64,000 nucleotides of DNA from Malonomonas rubra DSM 5091 (GCF_900142125.1 NZ_FQZT01000004.1:124001-188000); one strand, 5' to 3'. Shown: positions 8,256-18,872, counted from the stretch's first letter. Notes: generated by a model from the sequence alone, not told the origin. A program made the numbers and translations.

Positions 8256-8284
8256 CGTATAGCGGACGTGGTAGAAAATGTCAA
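8256..8284 (-). promoter_or_regulatory. Sigma-70 promoter of the XRE-cupin gene
   Basis: On the minus strand, TTGACA (8284-8279), a 17-base spacer and TATACG (8261-8256) give a near-consensus promoter about 50 bases upstream of the ATG at 8206. A CGTACG palindrome at about 8220-8225 lies just downstream and could be an operator. Confidence 0.65.
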
Positions 8285-8590
8285 TATTAATATTTATTGG
8301 CAATAAAAAGGTTTCGTGCCGATAAATCTTTTTCACTTTCCTTAAAGTCTTGTCTAAATAGTTGTTTTTCTGCTGTAAGTTCCCCTTTTTTTGTTTGGCT
8401 GGAAAATTCATGTCCACCTCAGCCTTTAGGCTCACTTTAATCAAAGGACCTTGGTTCGTTGATGAATATACCATTTCGGGTATCTTAACTGCCTTGCCAT
8501 GACGACCAGTGAAAGTCGTCGATGAAAGCGTTTCTTTACTGCGCTGTTTTGCAGAGGGAGGAGTACTGCGGATTTGCATGAAAAAATGAC
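8285..8590. other. Gene-free divergent interval upstream of groESL
   Basis: About 300 bases between the XRE-gene promoter and the groE promoter. It is AT-rich at 8285-8400 and of mixed composition after that. No convincing frame, RNA gene or repeat is seen. A GGGAGGAG string at about 8555 is not followed by a plausible gene. Confidence 0.5.
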
Positions 8591-8657
8591 TTGACAATAG
8601 CGGGCGGCAGATTATTATGGTTGACCGTTGTTAGCACTCAGGCCCATAGAGTGCTAA
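8591..8657 (+). promoter_or_regulatory. groESL promoter with CIRCE operator
   Basis: TTGACA (8591-8596), 16-base spacer, TATTAT (8613-8618), then a perfect CIRCE element: TTAGCACTC (8631-8639), nine bases, GAGTGCTAA (8649-8657). CIRCE is the operator of the heat-shock repressor HrcA; its place just downstream of the expected transcription start fits repression by HrcA with sigma-70 transcription. hrcA itself is not in the window. Confidence 0.95.
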
Positions 8658-8771
8658 CAGGCATGAGTGGCTGACCTGCATAGGGATCAGTTATGAGCCA
8701 CCTATGTCCCTTATCCATAACCGCAATGGCCGCAAGGCCCGCATTGATTGTTTGTGAAAGGAGATCCAACA

Positions 8772-9062
8772 ATGAACATCAGACCATTGCAGGACCGCAT
8801 CATCGTAGAGCGCGTCGAAGAAGAAACCACCACTGCTGGTGGCATCATCATCCCGGATACCGTTTCCAAGGAAAAGCCGCAGGAAGGCGTTGTCGTGGCT
8901 GCTGGTAAAGGCAAAGTGACTCCTGAGGGCAAAGTTCTGCCGCTGGACGTTAAAACTGGCGACAAGGTTCTGTTCGGCAAGTATGCCGGTAGCGAGATCA
9001 AGGTTGACGGTAAAGAATATCTGATTATGCGCGAAGACGACATCCTCGGTGTTGTTGAGTAA
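8772..9062 (+). CDS. groES: Co-chaperonin GroES
   Basis: A 96-residue GroES, the heptameric lid of the chaperonin folding chamber. It begins [15 protein letters not shown], has the mobile-loop segment [13 protein letters not shown] and ends DDILGVVE. The ATG at 8772 is chosen because AAGGAGAT lies just upstream and the family starts there; an in-frame upstream ATG at 8748 would add eight unrelated residues. It is the first gene of the CIRCE-controlled operon with groEL. Confidence 0.98.
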   Translation: MNIRPLQDRIIVERVEEETTTAGGIIIPDTVSKEKPQEGVVVAAGKGKVTPEGKVLPLDVKTGDKVLFGKYAGSEIKVDGKEYLIMREDDILGVVE

Positions 9063-10872
<1,810 letters not shown>

Positions 10873-10898
10873 GCCGACCCAGCTACGCTGTAAAACGA

Positions 10899-10936
10899 AA
10901 CGCCCCGTCGGAGAAATCCGGCGGGGCGTTTTTGTT
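10899..10936 (+). terminator. Rho-independent terminator of groESL
   Basis: Stem ACGCCCCG-CGG paired with CCG-CGGGGCGT, followed by a T-run, 27 bases after the groEL stop. Confidence 0.92.
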
Positions 10937-10944
10937 TGTTTTAT

Positions 10945-11046
10945 AACCCTTCTCCCCAAGGGAGAAGGTGCCCGAAGGGCGGATGAGGGGGGGGATTTCG
11001 ATAAAAGGCCCCCTCACCCCAACCCTCTCCCCAGGGGAGAGGGAGA
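10945..11046. repeat. CTCTCCC/TTCTCCC intergenic repeat, copy 1
   Basis: A two-part imperfect palindrome: TTCTCCCcaaGGGAGAA with a GGATGAGGGG tail, then CCCCTCACCCCAACCC and CTCTCCCcagGGGAGAG. The same composite occurs inverted at 21342-21438, and a looser relative at 31158-31251. This looks like a dispersed intergenic palindromic repeat; the type is common in proteobacterial genomes. It lies between two convergent genes. Confidence 0.75.
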
Positions 11047-11054
11047 TGATTTAT

Positions 11055-12032
11055 TCAAGACAGAATCATTCCCCGTGATTCATCACGTGGCATCGGTTTG
11101 ATATTGATGCAGAACTGTTTCTTTTCGTCCATGAAGAGGACGTCGAGTTGTGGTTCATCTTTGCCTTTTCCGTAAGAGGCAAGGATTGCTGCGGCTGTTT
11201 CCAGGTCTTCCTGCTTTGGCTCCCCGCAGAAAACGCCGAGGGGGCCGCTGAAGTTGGCGCAGCGCAATTTCAGGACGCAGCCTTCCGAGAGGTGCTGCAG
11301 CTTTTCGTTGTCTGCTTTGTTGCGCCCGACCACCAGTTTGGCGCTAGGGGAGATGCGGAACTGCCGGCCGACCTTCAGCAGCTCAACATCATTGACATCG
11401 GCGTCCGGCTTGTATTTCAACAGGTCGCGAAGCTGGTTGGAAAAGCCGACTTCGGTCAACAGGCAGCCGCCGCTGCTTGAGGGATATTCCGGGTAATTCC
11501 ACTCTTCCGCCAACTGCTGCTGGCGCTTGCGCGAGCGGCCCTGGATGTCGAGCAGCTGTTCGCGGTCGACCAGACCATTTTCTTCCATCGCCGTGATCGG
11601 CAGCAGCTTGGCCGAAAGCGGCCGCAGGATTTTATCTGCGTAACCGGAGAGCTTGGCGACAGAGCGCAGAGCGTTGGCATTCTGACTCATCGGGCGCTGG
11701 CCGAGAACTTCCCCGGAAAAAAGGAAGTCGTATCCCTCCTGCTCCATAATTTCGCCCGCCAGCCTGAACATCATGGCGTGACAATCAATGCAGGGGTTCA
11801 TGTTACGCCCGTAGCCGTAGCGCGGGTTTTTCAGCATCTCCAGATGCACGTCACTGATATTTCTTACCAGCAGTTTGTGATCAGTCGCTTTCGCTGCTGC
11901 TTTCGCCCGTTCGGCCCCGAAAAAAGGGGTGACGAAGGCAACGCCTGCGACATCGATACCCTGCCTTTGCAGGGCGAGAACTGCCAAGGTGCTGTCGATC
12001 CCGCCAGACACCAGCCCGAGTGCTTTTGCCAT
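11055..12032 (-). CDS. PP-loop ATPase, ThiI/MnmA-like tRNA-thiolation family
   Basis: A 325-residue protein with an N-terminal ATP-pyrophosphatase loop SGGIDS at about residues 9-14, the signature of enzymes that adenylate a substrate such as a tRNA uridine before sulfur or nitrogen transfer. A CIDC motif (NPCIDCHAMM) lies near residue 75, then SGEVLGQRPMSQ, and a C-terminal extension of unknown role begins near 230. The ATG at 12032 follows GGAG; an upstream extension of the frame lacks support and would run into the pilT gene. A tRNA-thiolation role is inferred from the fold; exact substrate is unknown. Confidence 0.75.
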   Translation of the reverse strand: MAKALGLVSGGIDSTLAVLALQRQGIDVAGVAFVTPFFGAERAKAAAKATDHKLLVRNISDVHLEMLKNPRYGYGRNMNPCIDCHAMMFRLAGEIMEQEGYDFLFSGEVLGQRPMSQNANALRSVAKLSGYADKILRPLSAKLLPITAMEENGLVDREQLLDIQGRSRKRQQQLAEEWNYPEYPSSSGGCLLTEVGFSNQLRDLLKYKPDADVNDVELLKVGRQFRISPSAKLVVGRNKADNEKLQHLSEGCVLKLRCANFSGPLGVFCGEPKQEDLETAAAILASYGKGKDEPQLDVLFMDEKKQFCINIKPMPRDESRGMILS

Positions 12033-12186
12033 CAAAATTTCTCCAGTTAAATATGTCTTTATACGAGTTTTGGAATTTATCATAGCAGCATTCTGCGGGG
12101 CAAGCCTTCCCGGTGCAATTGCTTGACAGCGGCTGGATCGGCTGCCAAAATAAGCAATCTTTAATTGTCCTGAAAGGGGAGTTTTC

Positions 12187-13260
12187 ATGGCGAAGATTGA
12201 TGCGCTGTTCAAGATGATGCAGCAGCAGGGTGCGAGTGATCTGCATATCTCCACCGGGGCGCCGCCGATGCTGCGCCTGCATGGCGAGATCGTCAAAATC
12301 AAGTCGCCCAATCTGACCAACGAGCAGGTTACGGCGCTGCTGTATGAAATCCTTGATGAAGAGCAGAAGCAGACTTTCGAGGAGAAACGTGATCTTGATT
12401 TTGCTTACGCGCTCCCCGCTATGGCCCGTTTTCGTGGCAACATGCTCGATACCCATCGGGGCGTAGCTGCCGTCTTCCGCATTATCCCGGGAGAGATTCT
12501 CACCGCCGATCAGTTGAAGCTGCCGGAAGGTGTGCGCAAGATGACCCGCTTCAAAAAGGGCCTGGTGCTGGTCACCGGGCCGACCGGCAGCGGCAAGTCG
12601 ACCACGCTGGCAGCGATGATCGATCTGATCAACAGTACCCGCAAAGAGCACATCCTGACCCTGGAAGATCCGCTCGAATTTATCCACGAAAACAAGATGT
12701 CGCTGATCAACCAGCGGCAGATTGGCACCCACAGCCAGTCGTTTTCTGCTGCACTGAAGGCTGCGCTGCGAGAAGACCCGGACATCATCCTGGTTGGCGA
12801 GATGCGTGACCTGGAGACGATCGAGCTGGCGATGAGCGCGGCCGAAACCGGCCACCTGGTGTTCGGCACCCTGCATACCAACTCGGCGCCCAAGACCATC
12901 GACCGGATTATCGATGTTTTCCCGACCGATGCCCAGGAGCAGGTACGGACCATGCTTGGCGAAAGCCTGAAGGGGGTGGTCTGCCAGCAGCTTTGCCGCA
13001 CTGCCGACGGAAAGGGGCGGGTTGCAGCGCTGGAAATCATGCTCGGTAATGCAGCTGTCGGCAACCTGATTCGCGAGGGCAAAACCTTCCAGATTCCGTC
13101 GATCATCCAGACCGCAAGAAAAGATGGCATGCAGCTGATGGACAGCCACCTGATGGAGCTGCTCAATGAGGGGCGGATCACGCCGGAAGAGGCGTATCGA
13201 TGCGCGGTGGAAAAGCGCACCTTCGAGGCGAAGCTGCCACAGGATGCAGAAACCGAATAG
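12187..13260 (+). CDS. pilT: Type IV pilus retraction ATPase PilT
   Basis: A 357-residue hexameric ATPase that powers pilus retraction and twitching motility at the inner membrane. It starts MAKIDALFKMMQQQGASDLHIS, has Walker A GPTGSGKST near residue 135-143, an Asp box, Walker B (LREDPDIILVGEMRDLET) and His box (GHLVFGTLHTNSA), all at standard spacing. RBS AGGGGAG precedes the ATG. It stands alone here, away from other pilus genes, divergent from the PP-loop gene. Confidence 0.96.
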   Translation: MAKIDALFKMMQQQGASDLHISTGAPPMLRLHGEIVKIKSPNLTNEQVTALLYEILDEEQKQTFEEKRDLDFAYALPAMARFRGNMLDTHRGVAAVFRIIPGEILTADQLKLPEGVRKMTRFKKGLVLVTGPTGSGKSTTLAAMIDLINSTRKEHILTLEDPLEFIHENKMSLINQRQIGTHSQSFSAALKAALREDPDIILVGEMRDLETIELAMSAAETGHLVFGTLHTNSAPKTIDRIIDVFPTDAQEQVRTMLGESLKGVVCQQLCRTADGKGRVAALEIMLGNAAVGNLIREGKTFQIPSIIQTARKDGMQLMDSHLMELLNEGRITPEEAYRCAVEKRTFEAKLPQDAETE

Positions 13261-13271
13261 CTTGCCCGTGT

Positions 13272-13283
13272 TCCGTATACGGA
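13272..13283. promoter_or_regulatory. TCCGTATACGGA palindrome
   Basis: A perfect 12-base palindrome in the pilT-moaA gap. Relatives with the core CGTATACG lie at 26989-26996 and 28470-28477 in the hydrogenase control regions and at 61632-61639. Could be a binding site for a shared regulator, inferred from recurrence only. Confidence 0.4.
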
Positions 13284-13296
13284 GTATATTTCCGCT

Positions 13297-13328
13297 TGTA
13301 GGGGCGAACCTCTGTGTTCGCCCTTTTT
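13297..13328 (+). terminator. Hairpin with T-run after pilT
   Basis: GGGCGAAC, six-base loop, GTTCGCCC, then TTTTT. It can end the pilT transcript. The same hairpin type is also seen as a dispersed repeat in other genomes (recollection, not checked). moaA starts only about 25 bases further on. Confidence 0.7.
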
Positions 13329-13353
13329 ACGTCGCTACTATTCGGAGCCTGTT

Positions 13354-14331
13354 TTGCGTGATTCTTATGCCCGGAAAATAGATTATTTACGTATCTCGAT
13401 CACTGATCGCTGCAACTTGCGTTGCCGCTATTGTATGCCGGAAGAAGGGGTTGCTTCGGTTGGTCACGGCGCGGTGCTCAGTTATGAAGAGCTCTACCGG
13501 GTGGCGCGAATCGCCGTCGAGCGGGGTGTGCGCAAAATCCGCTTGACCGGAGGTGAGCCGCTGGTGCGTAAGGGCGTGGTTGACTTTATCGCCTCACTGG
13601 TGGCATTGCCAGAAAAGCCGGAGTTGACTCTGACCACTAACGGTGTACTGCTGAGCGATTATGCCGAACCGCTGCGACAGGCTGGGTTGGCGCGAATCAA
13701 TGTCAGCCTTGACAGCTTGCAGGCGGAAAGGTTCAAGCAGATCACCCGGCGTGATCAGTTGCAGAGCGTGCTGGACGGCTTGCGTGCGGCCGAAGCGGCA
13801 GGGCTGGCTCCAATCAAAATCAACATGGTGCCGATCCGTGGTGTCAATGAGGATGAGATCGCGGCTTTTGCCCGCCTCAGCTACAAGCACAACTGGGAGG
13901 TTCGTTTTATCGAATTCATGCCGGTCAGCTCCGGGCTGGATTACACCGATAGGCAACTTTACCCTGCCGTGCAGATAAAGCAAGATCTGGAACAGGTGGC
14001 GCCGCTTGTCCCCGAACAGCGCCAGGGGATTTTAGGGCCGGCGCGGATTTATCGGTTGCAGGGCGCTGTCGGCACTGTCGGGATCATTCACGCAGTTTCG
14101 TCCCACTTCTGCCGCGAGTGCAACCGTCTACGCCTGACCGCCGACGGTCAACTTCGCCCGTGCCTGCTTTCTGATCACGAGATCGACCTGCGCAGTGTTT
14201 TGCGTTCTGGTGCAGATGATGAAAAAGTGGCGAATGTTTTGCTGCGTTCTGTTGCGGAAAAGCCGGAGCGGCATTGCCTGGGACAGGATTATCAGCCGGG
14301 AGAACGCAGGATGCAGGGAATCGGCGGCTAG
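13354..14331 (+). CDS. moaA: GTP 3',8-cyclase MoaA
   Basis: A 325-residue radical SAM enzyme carrying out the first step of molybdenum-cofactor synthesis (GTP to 3',8-cyclo-7,8-dihydro-GTP). The N-terminal cluster motif is CNLRCRYC (about residues 22-29); the C-terminal second cluster motif is CRECNRLRLTADGQLRPC, and the end GERRMQGIGG carries the conserved C-terminal GG. The start is TTG at 13354, with CGGAG seven bases upstream. moaC is about 22 kb away at 36387, so the pathway genes are scattered. Confidence 0.96.
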   Translation: MRDSYARKIDYLRISITDRCNLRCRYCMPEEGVASVGHGAVLSYEELYRVARIAVERGVRKIRLTGGEPLVRKGVVDFIASLVALPEKPELTLTTNGVLLSDYAEPLRQAGLARINVSLDSLQAERFKQITRRDQLQSVLDGLRAAEAAGLAPIKINMVPIRGVNEDEIAAFARLSYKHNWEVRFIEFMPVSSGLDYTDRQLYPAVQIKQDLEQVAPLVPEQRQGILGPARIYRLQGAVGTVGIIHAVSSHFCRECNRLRLTADGQLRPCLLSDHEIDLRSVLRSGADDEKVANVLLRSVAEKPERHCLGQDYQPGERRMQGIGG

Positions 14332-14347
14332 CAAGCCCCGGTTCAGC

Positions 14348-14393
14348 CCAATAAAAAAAGGAGCAGGCCGATGTCGGCTGCTCCTTTTTTAAA
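14348..14393. terminator. Bidirectional terminator between moaA and tatA
   Basis: AAAAAAAGGAGCAG paired with CTGCTCCTTTTTT around a short loop; A- and T-runs on both sides allow use by both convergent genes. Confidence 0.9.
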
Positions 14394-14411
14394 TTTTCGC
14401 TGACATCAAGA

Positions 14412-14618
14412 TCAAGCGTCTTTTTTCTCGTCCTTCTTCTCGATCTCTTCAACTTTTGCTTCTTCTATTTCTTCTTCGTCCGCGTCGTTCATACCTTTTT
14501 TGAAATTACGCAGGCCTTTACCGAGGGAGCTGCCAACTTGCGGCAATTTGCCAGCGCCGAAGACGATCATCACCAGAACCAGGATGATCAACAGCTCTTG
14601 TGTACCCAATCCAAACAT
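14412..14618 (-). CDS. tatA: Twin-arginine translocase subunit TatA/E
   Basis: A 68-residue inner-membrane protein of the Tat pathway, which exports folded proteins. It opens MFGLGTQELLIILVLVMIVFG (one membrane helix), then GAGKLPQVGSSLGKGLRNFKK (amphipathic helix with the F-G/P hinge), then an acidic-basic tail rich in E and K. The ATG at 14618 is chosen for its AAGGAGGAG site. The Tat-dependent hydrogenase proteins HybO and HybA in this window are likely clients. No tatB or tatC is present here. Confidence 0.93.
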   Translation of the reverse strand: MFGLGTQELLIILVLVMIVFGAGKLPQVGSSLGKGLRNFKKGMNDADEEEIEEAKVEEIEKKDEKKDA

Positions 14619-14743
14619 CACTCTCCTCCTTATATAGCGAAAACGTATAGTCAGATTTTCCAGACAGACAAGATACACCTGTCAGGCAAAAAAAACAATC
14701 TAAGTTAAGGCTGTATACGGTGTTTGTTGATTCGAGGAGAGAA

Positions 14744-14779
14744 AAAACCGCTCCCGGTGGAAGGCCCGGGAGCGGCGCA
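14744..14779 (-). terminator. Rho-independent terminator of the chemoreceptor gene
   Basis: On the minus strand, CCGCTCCCGGG, a short loop, CCGGGAGCGG and TTTTTT, about ten bases after the chemoreceptor stop. Confidence 0.9.
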
Positions 14780-14787
14780 GGTTCTAT

Positions 14788-16662
14788 TTACATGTCGGCC
14801 CAGCTGAGAGCCTGAGGTGCGGCAGGGTTGTGTGCTTGCGCTGATTGTGCCATACGCATGTCGCCCTGCAGGGTGAACTGGGATAGTAGCTGATTCAGGC
14901 GCGCCGCCTGGGCAGACAACTCTTCGCTGGTTGCCGCGCTCTCTTCTGAGTTGGCGGTGTTGGTCTGGATCACTTGATCAATCTGGTTAAGCCCGGTGTT
15001 TACTTCGGCAATGCCGTTCGCCTGGTCTTTGCTTGCCGTTGTTATCTCCCCGACCAGGTCGGATACCTTGGTGATCGCAGTGACGATTTCACTCAGTGCA
15101 CTTGCGGTTTCATCGGCAATCTGGACACCATTCTCAGTCTTCTCGACCGAACCCTGAATCAGTGCGGTGGTCTCGTTTGCAGCTTTGGCGCTGCGTGCAG
15201 CGAGATTGCGAACCTCTTCGGCGACCACGGCAAAGCCCTTACCGTGCTGGCCGGCGCGAGCCGCTTCGACAGCAGCATTGAGGGCCAGCAGGTTGGTCTG
15301 GAAGGCAATCTCGTCGATCGCTTTGATGATTTTGCTGATGCCCTGGCCCGATTCGCGAATCTCGACCATGGCATTGACCATCTGCTGCATCTTCTGGTTG
15401 CCCGATTCGGCAGTCTTTTTGGCTGTTGTGGAAAGGCCGTTAGCCTGTTCTGCGTTGCCTGCGCTCGCCTGGATCTGTTGCGACATCACATTCATCGAAG
15501 CGCTGATTTCTTCCAGCGAAGCTGCAGACGTTGTTGCACCGTGTGAGAGCTGCTGTGCGCTATCGGCAACTTGTTCGCTACCGCTGGCAATCTGTTCACT
15601 GGCGCTGAGAATTTCATGCATGGTCCCGCTAAGCTTATCGGCGGTTTGCTTCAGCGCAGCGCGGACAATGTCCTGCTCGTCTTTGGCGTGGATTTCGATG
15701 TTGAAGTTACCGTTTGCCAGGCTCTGCATGGCATCGACGACTTCGTGTTCCAGCTCATCAGCGAACTCGTTGAGGGCGCGCGCCATGCTGCCGAATTCAT
15801 CGCCGCGCTCACTTCCTTTCAGGCGTGCGGAGACGCGCCCGGCGCGCAGAGAGCGGGCCATTTCGACGGTTTCAGTCAGCGGGCGGGTGATGCTAAGAGC
15901 GAAGAGGCCATAAATAATCCCGAGGACGACAATGGTGATGACAAAGACGACCATTAGGCTCATGCCGGCCTGGCTGGCGGTGTCGTGTAGATCTTGTTTG
16001 ATTGCCACCATCTCGGTATCTGCGTCAGCCAGCGCTGTTTTCAGACTCTGCTTCGCGCTTTTAACTTCTGCCAAGCTGTTTTCTGCCAGACCCTGCAGGT
16101 TTTTGGCGATGAAGTAGTACATGCTGGCCATCGACAGGGCAATTTCTCCCTGGCGGGCTTTGAAGGCCTGGCGATCATCCATGAGTGCGAACAGATCAGG
16201 CAGCTCGAATTCAAGCAGGGTGGCGACATCAACAACATTACTGACGGTGACTTTGCCGATACTGTTCTTGGTTTTTCCAAAAGCGGCGTCGCTTCCCGGA
16301 ACCTTGTGAACCATTTCGGCATCTTTAGCGAGCTTTTTCGCAGCAGTCATAATCTGCTGCTCAGTGACGCCACGCGCGGGGCCGGTAATGACCATATCCA
16401 TCAGTTCGATCAGGCGCTGGTTCAGGCTGCCGAGCTCGCGGGCCAGGCTCTCGCTTTCCAGGGCTTTGTCGTAGCTGCTGACAAGGTTGGCGCGGATCTC
16501 GCCGTTACGGTCGAGTGCGTTGACCGCCGTTGTGTCGATATTGGTGGTTGACCAGTAGCCAATGCCGCCAAGTGCAAGCATGCCGATGAGTCCAAGAGCT
16601 GCAATCAGGCTCATCTTATGGAAAATCTTCAACTGGAACTTGCTTTGTGCTGGTTGTGCCAT
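14788..16662 (-). CDS. Methyl-accepting chemotaxis protein
   Basis: A 624-residue inner-membrane chemoreceptor. An N-terminal membrane helix (SLIAALGLIGMLALGGIGYW), a long helical periplasmic sensor region and a second membrane helix (LMVVFVITIVVLGIIYGLFAL, about 235-257) are followed by a HAMP domain and the cytoplasmic signalling hairpin, with the hallmark tip EIAFQTNLLALNAAVEAARAG. The ATG at 16662 (MAQPAQSKFQ) is preferred over an upstream one because GGAG lies nine bases before it. Ligand unknown. It stands alone, with its own terminator. Confidence 0.93.
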   Translation of the reverse strand: MAQPAQSKFQLKIFHKMSLIAALGLIGMLALGGIGYWSTTNIDTTAVNALDRNGEIRANLVSSYDKALESESLARELGSLNQRLIELMDMVITGPARGVTEQQIMTAAKKLAKDAEMVHKVPGSDAAFGKTKNSIGKVTVSNVVDVATLLEFELPDLFALMDDRQAFKARQGEIALSMASMYYFIAKNLQGLAENSLAEVKSAKQSLKTALADADTEMVAIKQDLHDTASQAGMSLMVVFVITIVVLGIIYGLFALSITRPLTETVEMARSLRAGRVSARLKGSERGDEFGSMARALNEFADELEHEVVDAMQSLANGNFNIEIHAKDEQDIVRAALKQTADKLSGTMHEILSASEQIASGSEQVADSAQQLSHGATTSAASLEEISASMNVMSQQIQASAGNAEQANGLSTTAKKTAESGNQKMQQMVNAMVEIRESGQGISKIIKAIDEIAFQTNLLALNAAVEAARAGQHGKGFAVVAEEVRNLAARSAKAANETTALIQGSVEKTENGVQIADETASALSEIVTAITKVSDLVGEITTASKDQANGIAEVNTGLNQIDQVIQTNTANSEESAATSEELSAQAARLNQLLSQFTLQGDMRMAQSAQAHNPAAPQALSWADM

Positions 16663-16881
16663 CCGTGTCGACTCCTTGTTGGCCCCCTCGAGAATATATG
16701 CGTAAAACGACATTAATCTTAGCAGTGTTTAAGATTAGCAAGATGGTTTGTCGATTGCAATAAAAAAGCTCTAATATTCTCGAGTTTCTCCACGAACTTG
16801 TGCTGAATACCTTGTTTGGATTTTTTTGAGCGTTTTGATTGGAATCTGCTGCTGGCTGAACGACTTGGTTGAGGGCTGCAA

Positions 16882-18141
16882 TCAGTGAGTCGAGCAGCTC
16901 AGGCAGGGGTCATAGGCACGCACCAACATTTCCAGCTTGTGCTGGATGTCGGCAGCAGAAAGATCGAGCAATTGTGGTAGCAGGCGTTTGAAGTCCTCTT
17001 CGATCGAGGCAAGGTTTTGAGCTGTCGGGATGATGCAGTTTGCCTCTTCGATGATGCCCTGTGTATTGAATCGGTAGCTGTGAAAAAGGGTACCGCGTGG
17101 CGCTTCAATCGCGGCCGTCGCTTCCCCGGCGAGCGAGGGGATGTTGGGGGTGACCACTCTCCCCATGCCGCGCAGAAGCAGTTCGTCAATACAGTGGAGT
17201 GCTTCCTCGATACAATGAATCACCTCGACCAGGCGGGCTTTCAGATTCTCGAAAGGGTTGAGAGTCGTTTGCTCGAGGCTCAACGCGGTTGCAACTTTTG
17301 CCGCCATCGGCGAAAGCTTTTGCTGGCCGTTTCGCAGGCGGGCCTGGGGGCCGACCATGTAGCAGTCTCCTTCACAGCGGGCCAGTTTGGCGGTTGAGTC
17401 GGGTGAGATGTATTCTTCAATCCGCTGGTGGTGGCTGGTTACGGGAAAGCGTTCATGGTTGCTGCTGAGCAGGTTGTCGCTACTTAAAGGGTAGTCATTT
17501 TCCGGAGCCAGGCAGAGGGCATTTCGCTGGCGGTTGAAGGCCGGGAATTCGAAGCTGGCAAACAGCTCGACCGTCGCTTCCAGGTCGGGAAGAGTTGCGA
17601 CCAGTTCCTGGCGCAATTTTTTCAATTCGCTTGCTTCCGGCCGGGCCGAAAAACCACCCAGGCAAGTGGTGACCGGATGAATGCTACGGCCGCCGACCAC
17701 CTCGCAAATGCGGTTCGCAGTCCGCTTCAGTCGTAGTGCCCGGGCGACCAGTTCCTGCTTGCTGTCCAGAAGTTTAAACAGGCTGGGAACTCCGAGGTGA
17801 TCAGGCAGAGCCATGAAATACAGGTGCAGCAGATGACTCTGGGCCGTTTCGCCGTAGCTGAGCAAGCGGCGCAAGAGCTGGGCCTGCGGCGGAACTTCGA
17901 TCTGCAGCGCTTTTTCCATAGTTTTCAGCGAAACCAGTGTGTGCGAGATGGAGCAGACGCCGCAAACCCGGGCGACGATTGTCGATACATCGCTGATATG
18001 TCGCCCCTGCAGCATTGCCTCGAAAAAACGTGGCGTTTCAACTACCTGCAGGCGACAATTGACGATTTTATCGCCATCCCGTTCTACAATCAGGTGGCCA
18101 TGCCCTTCAATGCGGGTGAGGTAATCGAGCTCGATTTTCAT
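16882..18141 (-). CDS. Group-3-type [NiFe] hydrogenase large (alpha) subunit
   Basis: A 419-residue cytoplasmic hydrogenase catalytic subunit. The N-terminal ligand motif RVCGVC gives C60 and C63; the C-terminal motif DPCLSC gives C413 and C416. The frame ends exactly at the histidine of DPCLSCSTH (H419), so there is no C-terminal extension for a maturation endopeptidase to remove, unlike HybC in this window. It overlaps the small-subunit gene by ATGA. With the beta-gamma fusion upstream it forms a soluble, NAD(P)-linked enzyme of the sulfhydrogenase/group 3b type; assignment to 3b rather than another group 3 is by subunit layout. Confidence 0.9.
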   Translation of the reverse strand: MKIELDYLTRIEGHGHLIVERDGDKIVNCRLQVVETPRFFEAMLQGRHISDVSTIVARVCGVCSISHTLVSLKTMEKALQIEVPPQAQLLRRLLSYGETAQSHLLHLYFMALPDHLGVPSLFKLLDSKQELVARALRLKRTANRICEVVGGRSIHPVTTCLGGFSARPEASELKKLRQELVATLPDLEATVELFASFEFPAFNRQRNALCLAPENDYPLSSDNLLSSNHERFPVTSHHQRIEEYISPDSTAKLARCEGDCYMVGPQARLRNGQQKLSPMAAKVATALSLEQTTLNPFENLKARLVEVIHCIEEALHCIDELLLRGMGRVVTPNIPSLAGEATAAIEAPRGTLFHSYRFNTQGIIEEANCIIPTAQNLASIEEDFKRLLPQLLDLSAADIQHKLEMLVRAYDPCLSCSTH

Positions 18142-18872
18142 GGCGCTTTCTCGCTGACATTGAAAGTGCGGTACTGGTCGAGGATTTCTTCGACGGTTAA
18201 TCCGTGCTGCTCCAGAATACGATGATAGGGCGATGTGCGCGGGTTATCAATCAGGCCGCGACAGCCGCGACAGTGGCCGCCGCCGTCGATGCAGATGGCC
18301 CGGCAGCCGGCACGGGTGACCGGGCCAAGGCAGACTTGTCCATAATCGAAGCTGCATGGATACTCTGCCAGTTTGCATTCGACGCAAACGGCAAAGGCTG
18401 GTAATTCCGGCTGCTGCTGTAACAGTAGCGCCTGCAGGATGGCGAGAAACTCCTGGCCGTCGATGGGGCAGCCGGGAACGCGATAATCGACTTTGACGAC
18501 AGCCGACAGCGGCTGTGGAGTTTCCGTGTAGAGATGCGGAAGATCGTTGGCATATACCTGCTGTCGCAGCACCTCCGGTGTGCGATCGCTCCCCAAAGCG
18601 TTGACCCCGCCGTTATCGGCGCAGGAGCCGAGGGCGACGAGGACTTTGCTGCGCTGTCTGATCTGTTTCAATCTTTGACGATCGCCGGGGCGACAGATGC
18701 TGCCCTCGACAAAAGCGATGTCGATCTGTTCCGCGGTTTCAGTCATCAGTTCGCGGAATTCCACCAGCTCAATGTGTTGAAGGACCTGCAGCAGCTGATC
18801 CTCCAGGTTCATCACCGTCAACTGGCAGCCTTCACAACCGGCAAAATCGAAAAGTCCGACTTTCATCTTCAT
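18138..18872 (-). CDS. Group-3-type [NiFe] hydrogenase small (delta) subunit
   Basis: A 244-residue iron-sulfur subunit passing electrons between the NiFe site and the diaphorase part. It begins MKMKVGLFDFAGCEGCQLT, with the proximal-cluster CxxC, continues with VALGSCADNGG and VPGCPID for the remaining proximal ligands, and has a C-terminal cysteine cluster (CRAICIDGGGHCRGCRG). No Tat signal, so it is cytoplasmic. The ATG overlaps the stop of the beta-gamma gene by ATGA, and its own stop overlaps the large-subunit ATG, indicating tight translational coupling. Confidence 0.9.
   Translation of the reverse strand: MKMKVGLFDFAGCEGCQLTVMNLEDQLLQVLQHIELVEFRELMTETAEQIDIAFVEGSICRPGDRQRLKQIRQRSKVLVALGSCADNGGVNALGSDRTPEVLRQQVYANDLPHLYTETPQPLSAVVKVDYRVPGCPIDGQEFLAILQALLLQQQPELPAFAVCVECKLAEYPCSFDYGQVCLGPVTRAGCRAICIDGGGHCRGCRGLIDNPRTSPYHRILEQHGLTVEEILDQYRTFNVSEKAP

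Noticed and set aside
8094-8597. A 167-codon minus-strand frame overlapping the XRE gene start and upstream region
   Set aside because: Different frame from the clear helix-turn-helix gene, crosses its promoter, and resembles nothing.
11881-13149. A 422-codon minus-strand frame opposite pilT
   Set aside because: Antisense shadow; low-complexity, no family match.
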